Source of the DNA: an uncultured Peptococcaceae bacterium
GTDB lineage: Bacteria > Bacillota > Peptococcia > Peptococcales > Peptococcaceae
DNA length: 23,590 nucleotides
Reading direction: 5' to 3'
Assembly (NCBI GenBank): GCA_947254645.1
Contig: CAMYDW010000021.1
Span: 1-23,590 of the forward strand
Shown: positions 6,729-14,459 of the stretch, in pieces
Layout: the number at the start of each line of letters is the position of its first letter
Position numbering within the stretch: position 1 is the stretch's first letter
Position numbers and translations under genes: made by a program
Notes under the pieces: generated by a model
The model's database searches: none
The model's input: only the letters and a program-made list of their open reading frames with translations
Told to the model about the DNA's origin: nothing

Positions 6729-7851
6729 ACACGCTTTCCTATCAGCTTCAGCAAGTCATAGGTGGCTTAACTGTCCACCCAGTGCCAAGCTCTGTGAAAG
6801 CATCCCTGAGGCCACATCACCTTATGCACAGGAAGGAACTGACTGTCATGAGTTATGCGCCTACTTGGTAGAAAAAGCGTTAGGAAAAGACGTAGCAGAT
6901 CCAACTGATACTCTTTCCTACTATTCGCAAGAAATGCAAAACTGCGCTGAAGAGTATCGTGACTATGTACTTGAGCAGCTTGTAAATACAAAGAAGCACT
7001 GCCCTGATCCAATCATATTTATTGAGCAAAGGCTTGACTTTTCAAGGTGGGTTGAAAATGGCTTCGGTACAGGTGACTGCGTAATTGTGGCAGATGATGT
7101 ACTTCAGATTATTGATTACAAGCATGGCCTTGGAGTCCTAGTATCTGCAGAAAACAACAGTCAAATGATGTGCTATGCACTTGGTGCTTTAGAGATATTT
7201 GAAAGTCTGTATGACATCAATGAAATATCAATGACAATCTTTCAGCCAAGGCGAGAAAACATCAGCACCTTCTCTATTAAAAAAGAGGATCTACTTGACT
7301 GGGCTAAGAATGTACTTTCACCTATCGCAAAACTTGCCTATGAAGGAAAAGGTGAATTTAAAGCCGGTGATCATTGTCAGTTCTGTAAAGCAAAGGCAAC
7401 CTGCAGAAAACGTGCTGAATATAACCTAGAGCTTGCAAAGTATGACTTTGAAGTTCCAGATACCTTAGACGAACTTGAAATAGCTTCTATCCTTCCAAGA
7501 ATTGACCAGCTTATTTCGTGGGCTAATGACATCAAAGAATATGCCCTTGTAAAAGCTCAATCAGGAGTCCACTTTGAAGGCTTTAAGCTAGTTGAAGGAA
7601 GAAGTAATAGAAAGTTCTCAGATGAAATAACAGTGGCAGAGCTTGTAGAAAAAGCAGGATTTGATCCATATGAAAAGAAGCTTCTTGGCATCACCGCGAT
7701 GACAAAGGTTCTAGGTAAAAAACAGTTTGAAGAATTACTGGGTGATCTGGTATTTAACCCGCCCGGCAAACCAACGCTTGTACCGGAAAGCGATAAAAGA
7801 CCGGAAATGAACAATGCGGCAAATGATTTTAATGAAAAAGGAGAAAACTAA
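6721..7851 (+). CDS. DUF2800 Cas4/RecB-like nuclease
   Basis: 376 residues from ATG at 6721 behind AAAGGAGATCGGA. The protein has the PD-(D/E)xK layout of RecB/Cas4 nucleases: His43 in GTDCHELC, Asp119 in GTGDCV, Asp132-x-Lys134 in IIDYKHG and Gln148. Cys18 with Cys219, Cys222 and Cys228 (HCQFCKAKATC) matches the split iron-sulfur cluster of Cas4/AddB-type enzymes. DUF2800 proteins occur next to DUF2815 in Firmicutes phages and are thought to act as exonucleases in recombination. It overlaps the upstream gene and is followed 1 nt later by DUF2815. Confidence 0.92.
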   Translation: MSKHAFLSASASHRWLNCPPSAKLCESIPEATSPYAQEGTDCHELCAYLVEKALGKDVADPTDTLSYYSQEMQNCAEEYRDYVLEQLVNTKKHCPDPIIFIEQRLDFSRWVENGFGTGDCVIVADDVLQIIDYKHGLGVLVSAENNSQMMCYALGALEIFESLYDINEISMTIFQPRRENISTFSIKKEDLLDWAKNVLSPIAKLAYEGKGEFKAGDHCQFCKAKATCRKRAEYNLELAKYDFEVPDTLDELEIASILPRIDQLISWANDIKEYALVKAQSGVHFEGFKLVEGRSNRKFSDEITVAELVEKAGFDPYEKKLLGITAMTKVLGKKQFEELLGDLVFNPPGKPTLVPESDKRPEMNNAANDFNEKGEN

Positions 7852-7852
7852 A

Positions 7853-8413
7853 ATGAAGATGAACAATTCAACAAAAGTAATCACAGGAGTAAACACTAGA
7901 TGGAGCTATGCAAATGTATGGGATCCAAAGTCAATCAATGGAGGAACGCCAAAATACAGTGTTTCCCTTATTATCCCAAAGTCAGATACCATAACCGTAA
8001 ACAAGATTAAGGCAGCTATCGAAGCCGCTTATGAAGAAGGTCAATCAAAACTAAAAGGAAATGGTAAAACCGTACCTGCCCTTTCAGTCATCAAAACGCC
8101 ACTTCGTGATGGAGACCTTGAAAGACCAGACGATGAAGCATACAAGGACAGCTACTTTATCAATGCAAACAGTGCTTCTGCACCTGGAATCGTTGATTGC
8201 GACCGCCAGCCAATTTTAGAAAGATCTGAGGTATATTCCGGAGTATATGGCAGAGCTTCAATTAGTCTTTATGCTTTTAACAGCAATGGTAACAAGGGAA
8301 TCGCCTGCGGACTTAATAACCTTCAGAAGATTCGTGATGGTGAGCCTCTTGGCGGTAAAGCTCGTGCTGAGGATGATTTTGCAACTGATGAAGATGATGA
8401 TTTCCTTAGCTAA
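7853..8413 (+). CDS. DUF2815 phage single-strand DNA-binding-type protein
   Basis: 186 residues; ATG at 7853 follows AAAGGAG by about 9 nt, and an earlier in-frame start is less well placed. It begins MKMNNSTKVITGVNTRWSYANVWDP and ends in an acidic tail rich in D and E (FATDEDDDFLS), like that of single-strand DNA-binding proteins that recruit partners through their tail. The family is known from Firmicutes phages next to DUF2800 and the family A polymerase. It probably coats single-stranded DNA in replication and recombination. Confidence 0.9.
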   Translation: MKMNNSTKVITGVNTRWSYANVWDPKSINGGTPKYSVSLIIPKSDTITVNKIKAAIEAAYEEGQSKLKGNGKTVPALSVIKTPLRDGDLERPDDEAYKDSYFINANSASAPGIVDCDRQPILERSEVYSGVYGRASISLYAFNSNGNKGIACGLNNLQKIRDGEPLGGKARAEDDFATDEDDDFLS

Positions 8414-8423
8414 TGACAAACTG

Positions 8424-8452
8424 TGCAGGGAGGTTTCACTCCCCTCCCTGCA
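8424..8452 (+). other. Perfect GC-rich hairpin after the DUF2815 gene
   Basis: TGCAGGGAGG (8424-8433) pairs perfectly with CCTCCCTGCA (8443-8452), with a 9-nt loop. There is no U-tract after it, so it is more likely an mRNA stability or processing element protecting the upstream part of the operon than a full terminator. Confidence 0.7.
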
Positions 8453-8476
8453 ATATGACAAGAAAGGACAATAATT

Positions 8477-8665
8477 ATGAACACACTAAACGAATTCATG
8501 AACCAAGTAACATATGGAATATTGAACTTTGCTGTTTTTACAGTATGGGCTTTACTAATACTTTCATTTTTAAAATGGTTCATCCAAAAAGTAATACTTG
8601 CACTAAAGTATATGTTTCCAGCATGTGAATGGTTTAAGTCAAGAAAAGAAAGAGAGGTCAAATAA
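8477..8665 (+). CDS. Small phage membrane protein
   Basis: 62 residues, ATG behind AGAAAGGACAATAATT. Residues about 12-45 form one or two membrane-spanning helices (ILNFAVFTVWALLILSFLKW, then IQKVILALKYMF). The C-terminus is basic (KSRKEREVK) and probably cytosolic. No family is recognised. Its stop overlaps the next start as TAATG. Small membrane proteins inside phage replication operons may anchor replication or act in exclusion; nothing here decides between them. Confidence 0.65.
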   Translation: MNTLNEFMNQVTYGILNFAVFTVWALLILSFLKWFIQKVILALKYMFPACEWFKSRKEREVK

Positions 8666-8814
8666 TGTTTCAGATATTTTTAAATTGTATGTACGTAGTT
8701 CTATTACTGCTATTTGTAACTTGGTTATCTTTTATGATTTATACGACAGTACGAGATGATCGCAGACGTGAAAAAGAAAGAAAAGAAAATCCAGACAAAA
8801 AATACTATTACTAA
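8665..8814 (+). CDS. Second small phage membrane protein (49 aa)
   Basis: 49 residues, MFQIFLNCMYVVLLLLFVTW at the start, then a strongly charged tail (RDDRRREKERKENPDKKYYY). A single N-terminal transmembrane helix covers about residues 4-26. The start overlaps the stop of the preceding small membrane gene (TAATG), with AGAGAGG upstream. The pair looks co-translated. Function unknown. Confidence 0.65.
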   Translation: MFQIFLNCMYVVLLLLFVTWLSFMIYTTVRDDRRREKERKENPDKKYYY

Positions 8815-8819
8815 AGCTA

Positions 8820-8852
8820 AGGGTGGTGGTAATCTGCTGCCACCCTGTTTTT
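8820..8852 (+). terminator. Terminator-like hairpin before the polymerase gene
   Basis: AGGGTGG (8820-8826) pairs with CCACCCT (8840-8846), followed by GTTTTTAG. The stem is short (7 bp) with a 13-nt loop. It lies in the 53-nt gap before DNA polymerase and may attenuate its transcription. Confidence 0.5.
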
Positions 8853-8867
8853 AGAAAGGATGACAAT

Positions 8868-10859
8868 ATGGAAATAATAAAAGAACTATCTATTGACCTT
8901 GAAACCTACTCTAATGTTGACATCAAAAAAAGCGGAGTCTATAAATATGCTGAGTCTCCAAGTTTTGAGATACTATTATTTGCTGTTTCTGTTAATAATA
9001 ACCCAGTCAAAGTCTTTGATCTTGCAAGCGGTGATATACTACCTGAGTCAATTATTGATGCCATTGCAAGCGATGAAGTAATCAAATGGGCATTTAATGC
9101 TTCATTTGAACGTATATGTCTTTCCCACTGGCTAAAGAAAAACTATCCAGATAAATTTATGAGTTATAGCATACCTGAAGATACCGTTTCAAACTATCTT
9201 GATCCAACCTCTTGGCGCTGCACAATGATATGGTCTGCCTATATGGGACTTCCCTTATCTCTTGAAGGCGTAGGCGCCGTTCTAAAACTTGAAGAACAAA
9301 AGCTAAAAGAAGGAAAAGATCTAATAAGATACTTCTGCTCTCCCTGTAAGCCAACAAAGACCAATGGGAATAGAACAAAAAACCTACCATCACATGCTCC
9401 GGATAAATGGGCTAACTTCAAAGCCTATAATAAGCGTGATGTAGAAGTAGAAATGAAAATAAAGGAAAAACTATCAAAGTTTCCTGTACCAGATTTTGTC
9501 TGGGAGGAATACCATCTAGACCAAGAAATAAATGACAGAGGAATCGCTCTTGATATGAAGCTTGTTCAAAAAGCTATAGAGTTTGATGAGCTTTCCAAAA
9601 GTGAAATCTCCGACTGCCTAAAAGATATTACCAGACTCGATAATCCAAACTCGGTCCTTCAAATGAAGGATTGGCTATCTGAACATGGACTAGAAACGGA
9701 TACACTTGGTAAAAAGGCAGTTAATGAACTAATAAAAACGGCATCTCCCGAACTTACCAAAGTTCTTAAACTTAGACAAAAACTAGCAAAATCAAGTGTC
9801 AAAAAATATCAGGCCATGCAAAATGCTGTTTGTAGTGATGGTCGTGCTAGAGGGATGTTTCAGTTCTATGGCGGAAACCGAACAGGCCGCTGGGCCGGTC
9901 GTATTATACAGCTGCAAAACTTGCCTCAAAACCATATGAATGACTTAGGTCCTGCTAGAGCAATCGTAAGAAATCAAAATTATAATGACCTTGAATTACT
10001 ATATGAAGATATCCCAGATACCTTGTCACAACTTATAAGGACGGCTTTTATTCCAAAGGAAAGCTATAAATTTATCGTCAGTGACTTTTCTGCTATAGAA
10101 GCTAGAGTTATTGCTCATCTTGCTGGTGAATCTTGGCGTGAAGAAGTCTTTGCAAACGGTGGTGACATTTACTGTGCCTCTGCATCAAAGATGTTTCATG
10201 TCCCAGTTGAAAAGCACGGTATAAACAGCCACCTTCGTCAAAAAGGTAAAATAGCAGAGCTTGCACTTGGTTATGGTGGATCTGTGGGTGCTCTTAAAGC
10301 GATGGGAGCTCTTGATATGGGACTTAGTGAAGATGAACTAAAGCCACTTGTTGATGCTTGGCGCTCATCAAATACAAACATCGTTAGCTTATGGTGGGAT
10401 GTTGATAGAGCTGTAAAAACCGCCATTCAAACAAAGACATTAACAGAAACCCATGGAATCAAATTCATCTGTAAATGCGGCATTTTATTTATTCACCTTC
10501 CATCTGGTCGTAACCTTTGTTATGTTAAACCTAAAATATGCCTTAATCAGTTTGGTAGTGAGTCGGTTAGCTATGAAGGAATTGGCCAAACTAAAAAATG
10601 GGAACGTATCGAAAGCTACGGCCCCAAGTTTGTAGAAAATATTGTGCAGGCAATAAGTAGAGATATCCTTGCTTTTTCAATGAGAACACTCTCCCACTGT
10701 TTTATCTGCGGTCATGTCCATGATGAACTTATTATTGAATGCAGCAAGAACGTAAGCCTTAAAGCAATCTGTGATCAAATGGGAAGATCTCCTTCTTGGA
10801 TGCCAGATATGCTTCTAAGAGCCGATGGATATGAAACTGAATTTTATAAGAAAGACTAA
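8868..10859 (+). CDS. Phage DNA polymerase, family A with 3'-5' exonuclease
   Basis: 663 residues from ATG at 8868 behind AGAAAGGATGACAAT. The N-terminus is a DnaQ-like exonuclease with Asp10 and Glu12 in SIDLETYS and a late NKRDVEVE motif (188-195). Polymerase motifs: A, VSDFSAIEARV (404-414, Asp406); B, Arg457...Lys461...Tyr469-Gly; C, HVHDELIIE (His618-Asp619-Glu620). It is the replicative polymerase of the phage, last gene of the plus-strand module, and ends 2 nt before a strong terminator. In related phages polymerase and primase genes usually point the same way; here they diverge. Confidence 0.95.
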   Translation: MEIIKELSIDLETYSNVDIKKSGVYKYAESPSFEILLFAVSVNNNPVKVFDLASGDILPESIIDAIASDEVIKWAFNASFERICLSHWLKKNYPDKFMSYSIPEDTVSNYLDPTSWRCTMIWSAYMGLPLSLEGVGAVLKLEEQKLKEGKDLIRYFCSPCKPTKTNGNRTKNLPSHAPDKWANFKAYNKRDVEVEMKIKEKLSKFPVPDFVWEEYHLDQEINDRGIALDMKLVQKAIEFDELSKSEISDCLKDITRLDNPNSVLQMKDWLSEHGLETDTLGKKAVNELIKTASPELTKVLKLRQKLAKSSVKKYQAMQNAVCSDGRARGMFQFYGGNRTGRWAGRIIQLQNLPQNHMNDLGPARAIVRNQNYNDLELLYEDIPDTLSQLIRTAFIPKESYKFIVSDFSAIEARVIAHLAGESWREEVFANGGDIYCASASKMFHVPVEKHGINSHLRQKGKIAELALGYGGSVGALKAMGALDMGLSEDELKPLVDAWRSSNTNIVSLWWDVDRAVKTAIQTKTLTETHGIKFICKCGILFIHLPSGRNLCYVKPKICLNQFGSESVSYEGIGQTKKWERIESYGPKFVENIVQAISRDILAFSMRTLSHCFICGHVHDELIIECSKNVSLKAICDQMGRSPSWMPDMLLRADGYETEFYKKD

Positions 10860-10860
10860 G

Positions 10861-10889
10861 AAAAAGAGCTTAGAGGTTAAGCTCTTTTT
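10861..10889. terminator. Bidirectional terminator between polymerase and the R-M operon
   Basis: AAGAGCTTA pairs with TAAGCTCTT around a short GAGGT loop, flanked by an A run on one side and seven T on the other. It serves both the plus-strand polymerase operon and the converging restriction-modification operon, whose last stop is at 10890. Confidence 0.9.
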
Positions 10890-11423
10890 TTAATATTGCT
10901 TCACGCTATTTTTCTTTAATTCATCCCAGATAAACTTTAAATTATAGATATCACCCATTGTAGAAATATCAGGAATGTAAAGATTTTCTTTAACTGAATT
11001 TATGTCATTCCATAATCGATCTTTTATCTGATCACTTGTCTCAAATAAAACAAGCTCTTTATCTTTAAAATTAAAGATTTTAAGATAGAATATGGGACGG
11101 TCAAGACGTGAGTCCGCATAACTTACCATTTTTACAGTATCATTCAAAGGCATAAACAAACAATCTTTTACGTAATTATCCCCTGAATAATACTGAAAAA
11201 CTACATATGCAAGAATTCCTTTATCTCCACCTAAAAACATGTAGTCTGGATAGTATTTATTTGGTGCTTCCCATTTGCAAATATTATATTTGAACCTCTT
11301 TTTTAGATAATTAATTATGCAATCAACTAACTCTGCTTCTACTACTTTTCCATCCTCAAATAATAATACTTGTCTGGAATTGTCAATTGAAAAGCATTTA
11401 TCTACAAATGATTCTGTGTTCAT
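10890..11423 (-). CDS. Catalytically degenerate paralogue of the upstream restriction nuclease
   Basis: 177 residues from ATG at 11423-11421 behind GAGG, which overlaps the stop of the preceding gene. It aligns with that gene by eye: IFYLKIFNFKDKELVLFETSDQIK matches VFYVHWLEYPCLKGVFYETSEQVK, and YPDYMF...AYVVFQY matches MPDCKV...AYFEVKF. The Pro-Asp (59-60) is kept, but the active-site Glu and Lys are replaced by Val75 and Gln77, and the N-terminal zinc cluster is missing. It probably pairs with the intact nuclease as a structural or DNA-recognition subunit. A decaying duplicate is the alternative. Confidence 0.7.
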   Translation of the reverse strand: MNTESFVDKCFSIDNSRQVLLFEDGKVVEAELVDCIINYLKKRFKYNICKWEAPNKYYPDYMFLGGDKGILAYVVFQYYSGDNYVKDCLFMPLNDTVKMVSYADSRLDRPIFYLKIFNFKDKELVLFETSDQIKDRLWNDINSVKENLYIPDISTMGDIYNLKFIWDELKKNSVKQY

Positions 11424-11431
11424 CCTACACC

Positions 11432-12208
11432 TCAACCTTGAATCAAAATACTCAATTCATCTACGAATTCATCAAAACTTTTTAAGTATAGCAGTGGAGA
11501 ATACATTTTCTTCAAGTATACTGCCTTCTTAGATTTTTGTTCATCGCCTTCTCTTTTTTGTCTTTCAAAAACCTCATGTTGTTGTCTAATATAATTCTTT
11601 ACTTGCTCACTTGTCTCATAAAAAACTCCTTTGAGACATGGATATTCCAACCAGTGGACATAAAATACAGGAGCATCTAATTCATCAATGATATTCAGTT
11701 GTTTTTCAATCTTCTTATGATCAAGAGTTGCGCTACCTTCATAGCAATATCTTCCAGTTAAATTTATTGCAGAAACAAATGGTGCCCCATGAAATTTAAC
11801 CTCAAAATATGCTGCTACTGTTCCATCCGGTTTCATAACTTTACAATCAGGCATGCTCCTGTTTTCTAAATCAGCTCTATCTATTTTCGCATTTAGTTTC
11901 TTTCCTAGAAAATCCATCAATGCTTCTTCATGCTGTTTTCCAAGAATTACATCATATTTTGGTATACTCTTGTTCCTTTGCGGCATAAAGAAATTGCCAC
12001 ATTTTTTACAAATGTCTTTAAGTTCTGGAATTTCTTCTTTTAATTGCTTAACTGTTGCAATTTGATCATAATCATTGTTTATATACATGCATTCATAACA
12101 ATGAACATTAAAATCATTCCATGTAAATTGATTCTCAAAAATTGAAACATTTTCAAAGAATTTATCAAAACGTTCCTTACATGAAACAAGAAGTTCTTCA
12201 TATAACAT
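11432..12208 (-). CDS. PD-(D/E)xK restriction endonuclease with zinc cluster
   Basis: 258 residues, ATG behind AAGGAGGAATAATCC. The N-terminus carries two zinc knuckles, Cys37/Cys40 and Cys67/Cys70. The nuclease core follows: QHEEALMDFLGKKL (92-105), Asp121 in MPDCKV, Glu136-x-Lys138 in AYFEVKF. The C-terminal part is helical and shared with the next gene. No named restriction enzyme family is recognised. Placed directly after two DNA methyltransferases, it should be the cutting subunit of the system. The gap to the methyltransferase is 33 nt. Confidence 0.8.
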   Translation of the reverse strand: MLYEELLVSCKERFDKFFENVSIFENQFTWNDFNVHCYECMYINNDYDQIATVKQLKEEIPELKDICKKCGNFFMPQRNKSIPKYDVILGKQHEEALMDFLGKKLNAKIDRADLENRSMPDCKVMKPDGTVAAYFEVKFHGAPFVSAINLTGRYCYEGSATLDHKKIEKQLNIIDELDAPVFYVHWLEYPCLKGVFYETSEQVKNYIRQQHEVFERQKREGDEQKSKKAVYLKKMYSPLLYLKSFDEFVDELSILIQG

Positions 12209-12241
12209 GGATTATTCCTCCTTTATATTCTCCAAGGTAAC

Positions 12242-13006
12242 TTATTCATACATAGTTCCTTCATTTTCTAATCTCATTTTAATCTCTGCAGCATAGGTTT
12301 CATCCAATTCAAAACCGATGCCACTTCTTGCTAATCTTTTCGCCGCAACTAAAGATGTGCCGCTTCCAAGAAAAGGATCTAAAATCGTATCTCCTGGATT
12401 ACTGGACATTCTTATAATTCTCTCAATCATTGGGAGAGGATACACTGTAGGATGCTTTAAATTAAGTTTCTTTTTTGTCATGTTATTCACGCGATCAAAA
12501 TACCATACATCAGTTGGATTCCTTCCTTTTCCCCCCACAAGTCGTTTATCATTCTGAGTTATATAAGGAACTCTAATATCATCAAGATTGAACACATAAT
12601 TATTAATATCCTTCACTCCCCAGAGTATATTCTCATACCTTCCAGATAATCTTTTTGTACAATTTTGCATGTTATTAAAAGTCCATGTAATCATATTTCT
12701 TAGATAGAGTCCATTGTTTTTTAAAATTTGATACCCTATAAAAGGTAATGGTACTATTTCTTTGTCTGAACCAATTGGGACAGGAGACAAATTAATGAAA
12801 AAACTTCCATCTGGAGTTAATACTCTGCAAACTTCTTTTGTAACATCGTCGATTAACTGTTCCCATTCATTAAGTGCAATTTTGTCCTTGTATTTACCAT
12901 ATGGTTTGCCAATATTATAAGGTGGAGATGTTACAACAAGATTGATAGAATTATCTGGAATTGTTTTTAACAATTCCCTACAATCACCAAATTTATATTC
13001 TATCAT
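12242..13006 (-). CDS. DNA methyltransferase 1, N4-cytosine/N6-adenine (beta class)
   Basis: 254 residues, ATG overlapping the preceding stop as ATGA. Motif IV, TSPPYN (26-31), precedes motif I-type DPFLGSGTS (210-218), the beta-class order. SPPY is usual for N4-cytosine enzymes, but some N6-adenine enzymes share it. It would protect one strand or half-site of the recognition sequence. It is about the same length as, and similar to, the second methyltransferase gene, with which it overlaps by 4 nt. Confidence 0.92.
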   Translation of the reverse strand: MIEYKFGDCRELLKTIPDNSINLVVTSPPYNIGKPYGKYKDKIALNEWEQLIDDVTKEVCRVLTPDGSFFINLSPVPIGSDKEIVPLPFIGYQILKNNGLYLRNMITWTFNNMQNCTKRLSGRYENILWGVKDINNYVFNLDDIRVPYITQNDKRLVGGKGRNPTDVWYFDRVNNMTKKKLNLKHPTVYPLPMIERIIRMSSNPGDTILDPFLGSGTSLVAAKRLARSGIGFELDETYAAEIKMRLENEGTMYE

Positions 13007-13785
13007 TCTTTTGCATCCACCTTTCTTAAACGATCTTCTGCAATTTCACAATATTCCCTAACTGTTTCATATCCTAAATAATGCCTTCCTAATTTCTTTG
13101 CTACAACTGCAGATGTGCCACTTCCAAGAAAAGGATCTAAAACAATATCTTCGCTATCAGTTCCTGTCAAAACTATACGCTCGATTAGTTCTTCTGGATA
13201 TTGAGCAGGATGTGAAGTTCGTTCATCAAAGTTTCCTGAAACCATCGATATTCTCCAAACATCTGTAGGATTTTTCATCTGGCTTTTGTATCTATCAGGC
13301 CTATAATTCAAGGCTGGAACCTTTACATCATTTAAATTAAATTTATAATTCGATTTATTCTTAACAAACCAAAATACAAATTCATATCTTGGTGCAAAGC
13401 GTTTATTTGTTGAACCACCCCAATCAAAGTTCCAGATTATTAAGTTTTTCAAGTACATATCTTCAAAAAAATCTTGAATCCAAAATGGTGGCGTCACAAT
13501 ACCGTCAACGCATCTATTCTTGATATTAACCCAAATTGAACCATTATCTTTTAAAACTCTTTTACATTCCGAGAAAACAGTATTAAGCATAGCTCTATAC
13601 TCTTCTTCCGTCATATTATCTTTGTATTTAACACCCTTGCTTTTTAAAACTTTACCTTTGGCAGTTTTATTACCGTATTTGATATCAATATTATATGGTG
13701 GTGAGGTAACTACTAAGTCTACCGAATCAGATTCTATCTGCGACATATTTTCACTTGAACAGTTATATATTTTATCTACATCCAA
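13003..13785 (-). CDS. DNA methyltransferase 2, N4-cytosine/N6-adenine (beta class)
   Basis: 260 residues. Proposed TTG start at 13785-13783 with GAAGGTGA upstream. TSPPYN (27-32) and DPFLGSGTSAVVAKK (217-231) are the catalytic and cofactor motifs. The two methyltransferases share the framework but differ in the middle (about 35-200), where target recognition lies, so they probably modify different sequences or the two strands of one asymmetric site. The 3' end overlaps the start of methyltransferase 1, and the 5' end overlaps the EVE gene by 14 nt. Confidence 0.92.
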   Translation of the reverse strand: MDVDKIYNCSSENMSQIESDSVDLVVTSPPYNIDIKYGNKTAKGKVLKSKGVKYKDNMTEEEYRAMLNTVFSECKRVLKDNGSIWVNIKNRCVDGIVTPPFWIQDFFEDMYLKNLIIWNFDWGGSTNKRFAPRYEFVFWFVKNKSNYKFNLNDVKVPALNYRPDRYKSQMKNPTDVWRISMVSGNFDERTSHPAQYPEELIERIVLTGTDSEDIVLDPFLGSGTSAVVAKKLGRHYLGYETVREYCEIAEDRLRKVDAKE

Positions 13786-14197
13786 TTTCGTTCACCTTCT
13801 TTAATAAATATAAATAATCATCCTCTGATAATTCTCTCAATCCTTGCATGAAATATACTCCAAATTTCTTTACTTCAGGTCGAATAAATAAAAGCCCATT
13901 CTTTATTTCTTGCATTGAGACGTACGTATCATTGTTTAAAATTATATATTTCTTTGTATTTATCTTTTTGGAAAAATAATCATCCCATATTAAATCATTT
14001 TTAATAAATACTTCACTTGTTGCCTCAAGTATACCCGGAATTTGTAATCCTCCAGGCCCAATATATAAGATAAATTTATCTCCTGGTTTAATCGATTCAA
14101 TCATCCTTGAATAATCAGGAAAGCAAAGCATGTTAAACCCTGTATCTTTCAATTGTAAAAAATTATCAAGCCTCATAGAAACCAAAAAGTATCTCAA
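13772..14197 (-). CDS. EVE/PUA-like domain protein
   Basis: 141 residues with a TTG start overlapping the upstream stop (TTGA). It opens MRYFLVSMRLDNF and continues GFNMLCFPDYSRMIESIKPGDKFILYIGPGGLQIPGILEATS, the layout of EVE (PUA-superfamily) domains. In such domains a KPGD-hY pattern precedes an aromatic pocket that binds modified bases. EVE proteins often accompany methyltransferases and restriction genes and are predicted to read modified DNA bases. Here it is translationally coupled to the methyltransferases, so it may sense or discriminate modified sites. The ligand is unknown. Confidence 0.75.
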   Translation of the reverse strand: MRYFLVSMRLDNFLQLKDTGFNMLCFPDYSRMIESIKPGDKFILYIGPGGLQIPGILEATSEVFIKNDLIWDDYFSKKINTKKYIILNNDTYVSMQEIKNGLLFIRPEVKKFGVYFMQGLRELSEDDYLYLLKKVNEIGCR

Positions 14198-14388
14198 CTG
14201 TTCTTCTCACTTTCTTCACAATTTTGTTCCGGTTTTAATATTAATTCATTGTTACTTTTATCTAGAAAAATCTTAAACTTTGTCTTTCCTTTTTCTACTG
14301 ACAAATTGCTTATTATACTTTTCGGCATACGAATTCTCATATCCTGTTGTAACACATAGGTATCAAGATATATTAAATCGTCTTTCAT
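14194..14388 (-). CDS. AbrB/MazE-like swapped-hairpin regulator
   Basis: 64 residues, ATG behind AGGAGGACGAAT. The core MRIRMPKSIISNLSVEKGKTK, followed by FKIFLDKSNNELILKPE, matches the beta-strand pattern of AbrB/SpoVT/MazE DNA-binding proteins. As first gene of the restriction-modification operon it probably regulates it, in place of the usual C protein. A repeated AGACT box pair overlaps the promoter just upstream. An antitoxin role is less likely because the next gene does not look like a toxin. Confidence 0.75.
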   Translation of the reverse strand: MKDDLIYLDTYVLQQDMRIRMPKSIISNLSVEKGKTKFKIFLDKSNNELILKPEQNCEESEKNS

Positions 14389-14412
14389 ATTCGTCCTCCT
14401 AATGCTAATTTT

Positions 14413-14447
14413 AGTCTGATTATAGCTTATTTTCAGTCTAATATCAA
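14413..14447 (-). promoter_or_regulatory. Promoter and repeat operator of the R-M operon
   Basis: On the minus strand TTGATA (14447-14442) is followed after exactly 17 nt by TATAAT (14424-14419). AGACT boxes within (C/T)AGACT(G/A)AAAAT lie at 14439-14435, in the spacer, and 14417-14413, just after the -10, 22 bp apart. Their place fits repression by the first gene product. Confidence 0.8.
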
Positions 14448-14459
14448 GATAAAAGCTCC

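Noticed and set aside
10453..10635. Small plus-strand open frame inside the polymerase gene
   Set aside because: Out-of-frame shadow of a well-supported coding sequence.
14194..14388. Toxin-antitoxin antitoxin (MazE)
   Set aside because: The coupled next gene is EVE-like and not a MazF/PIN/RelE-type toxin; operon context favours a regulator.
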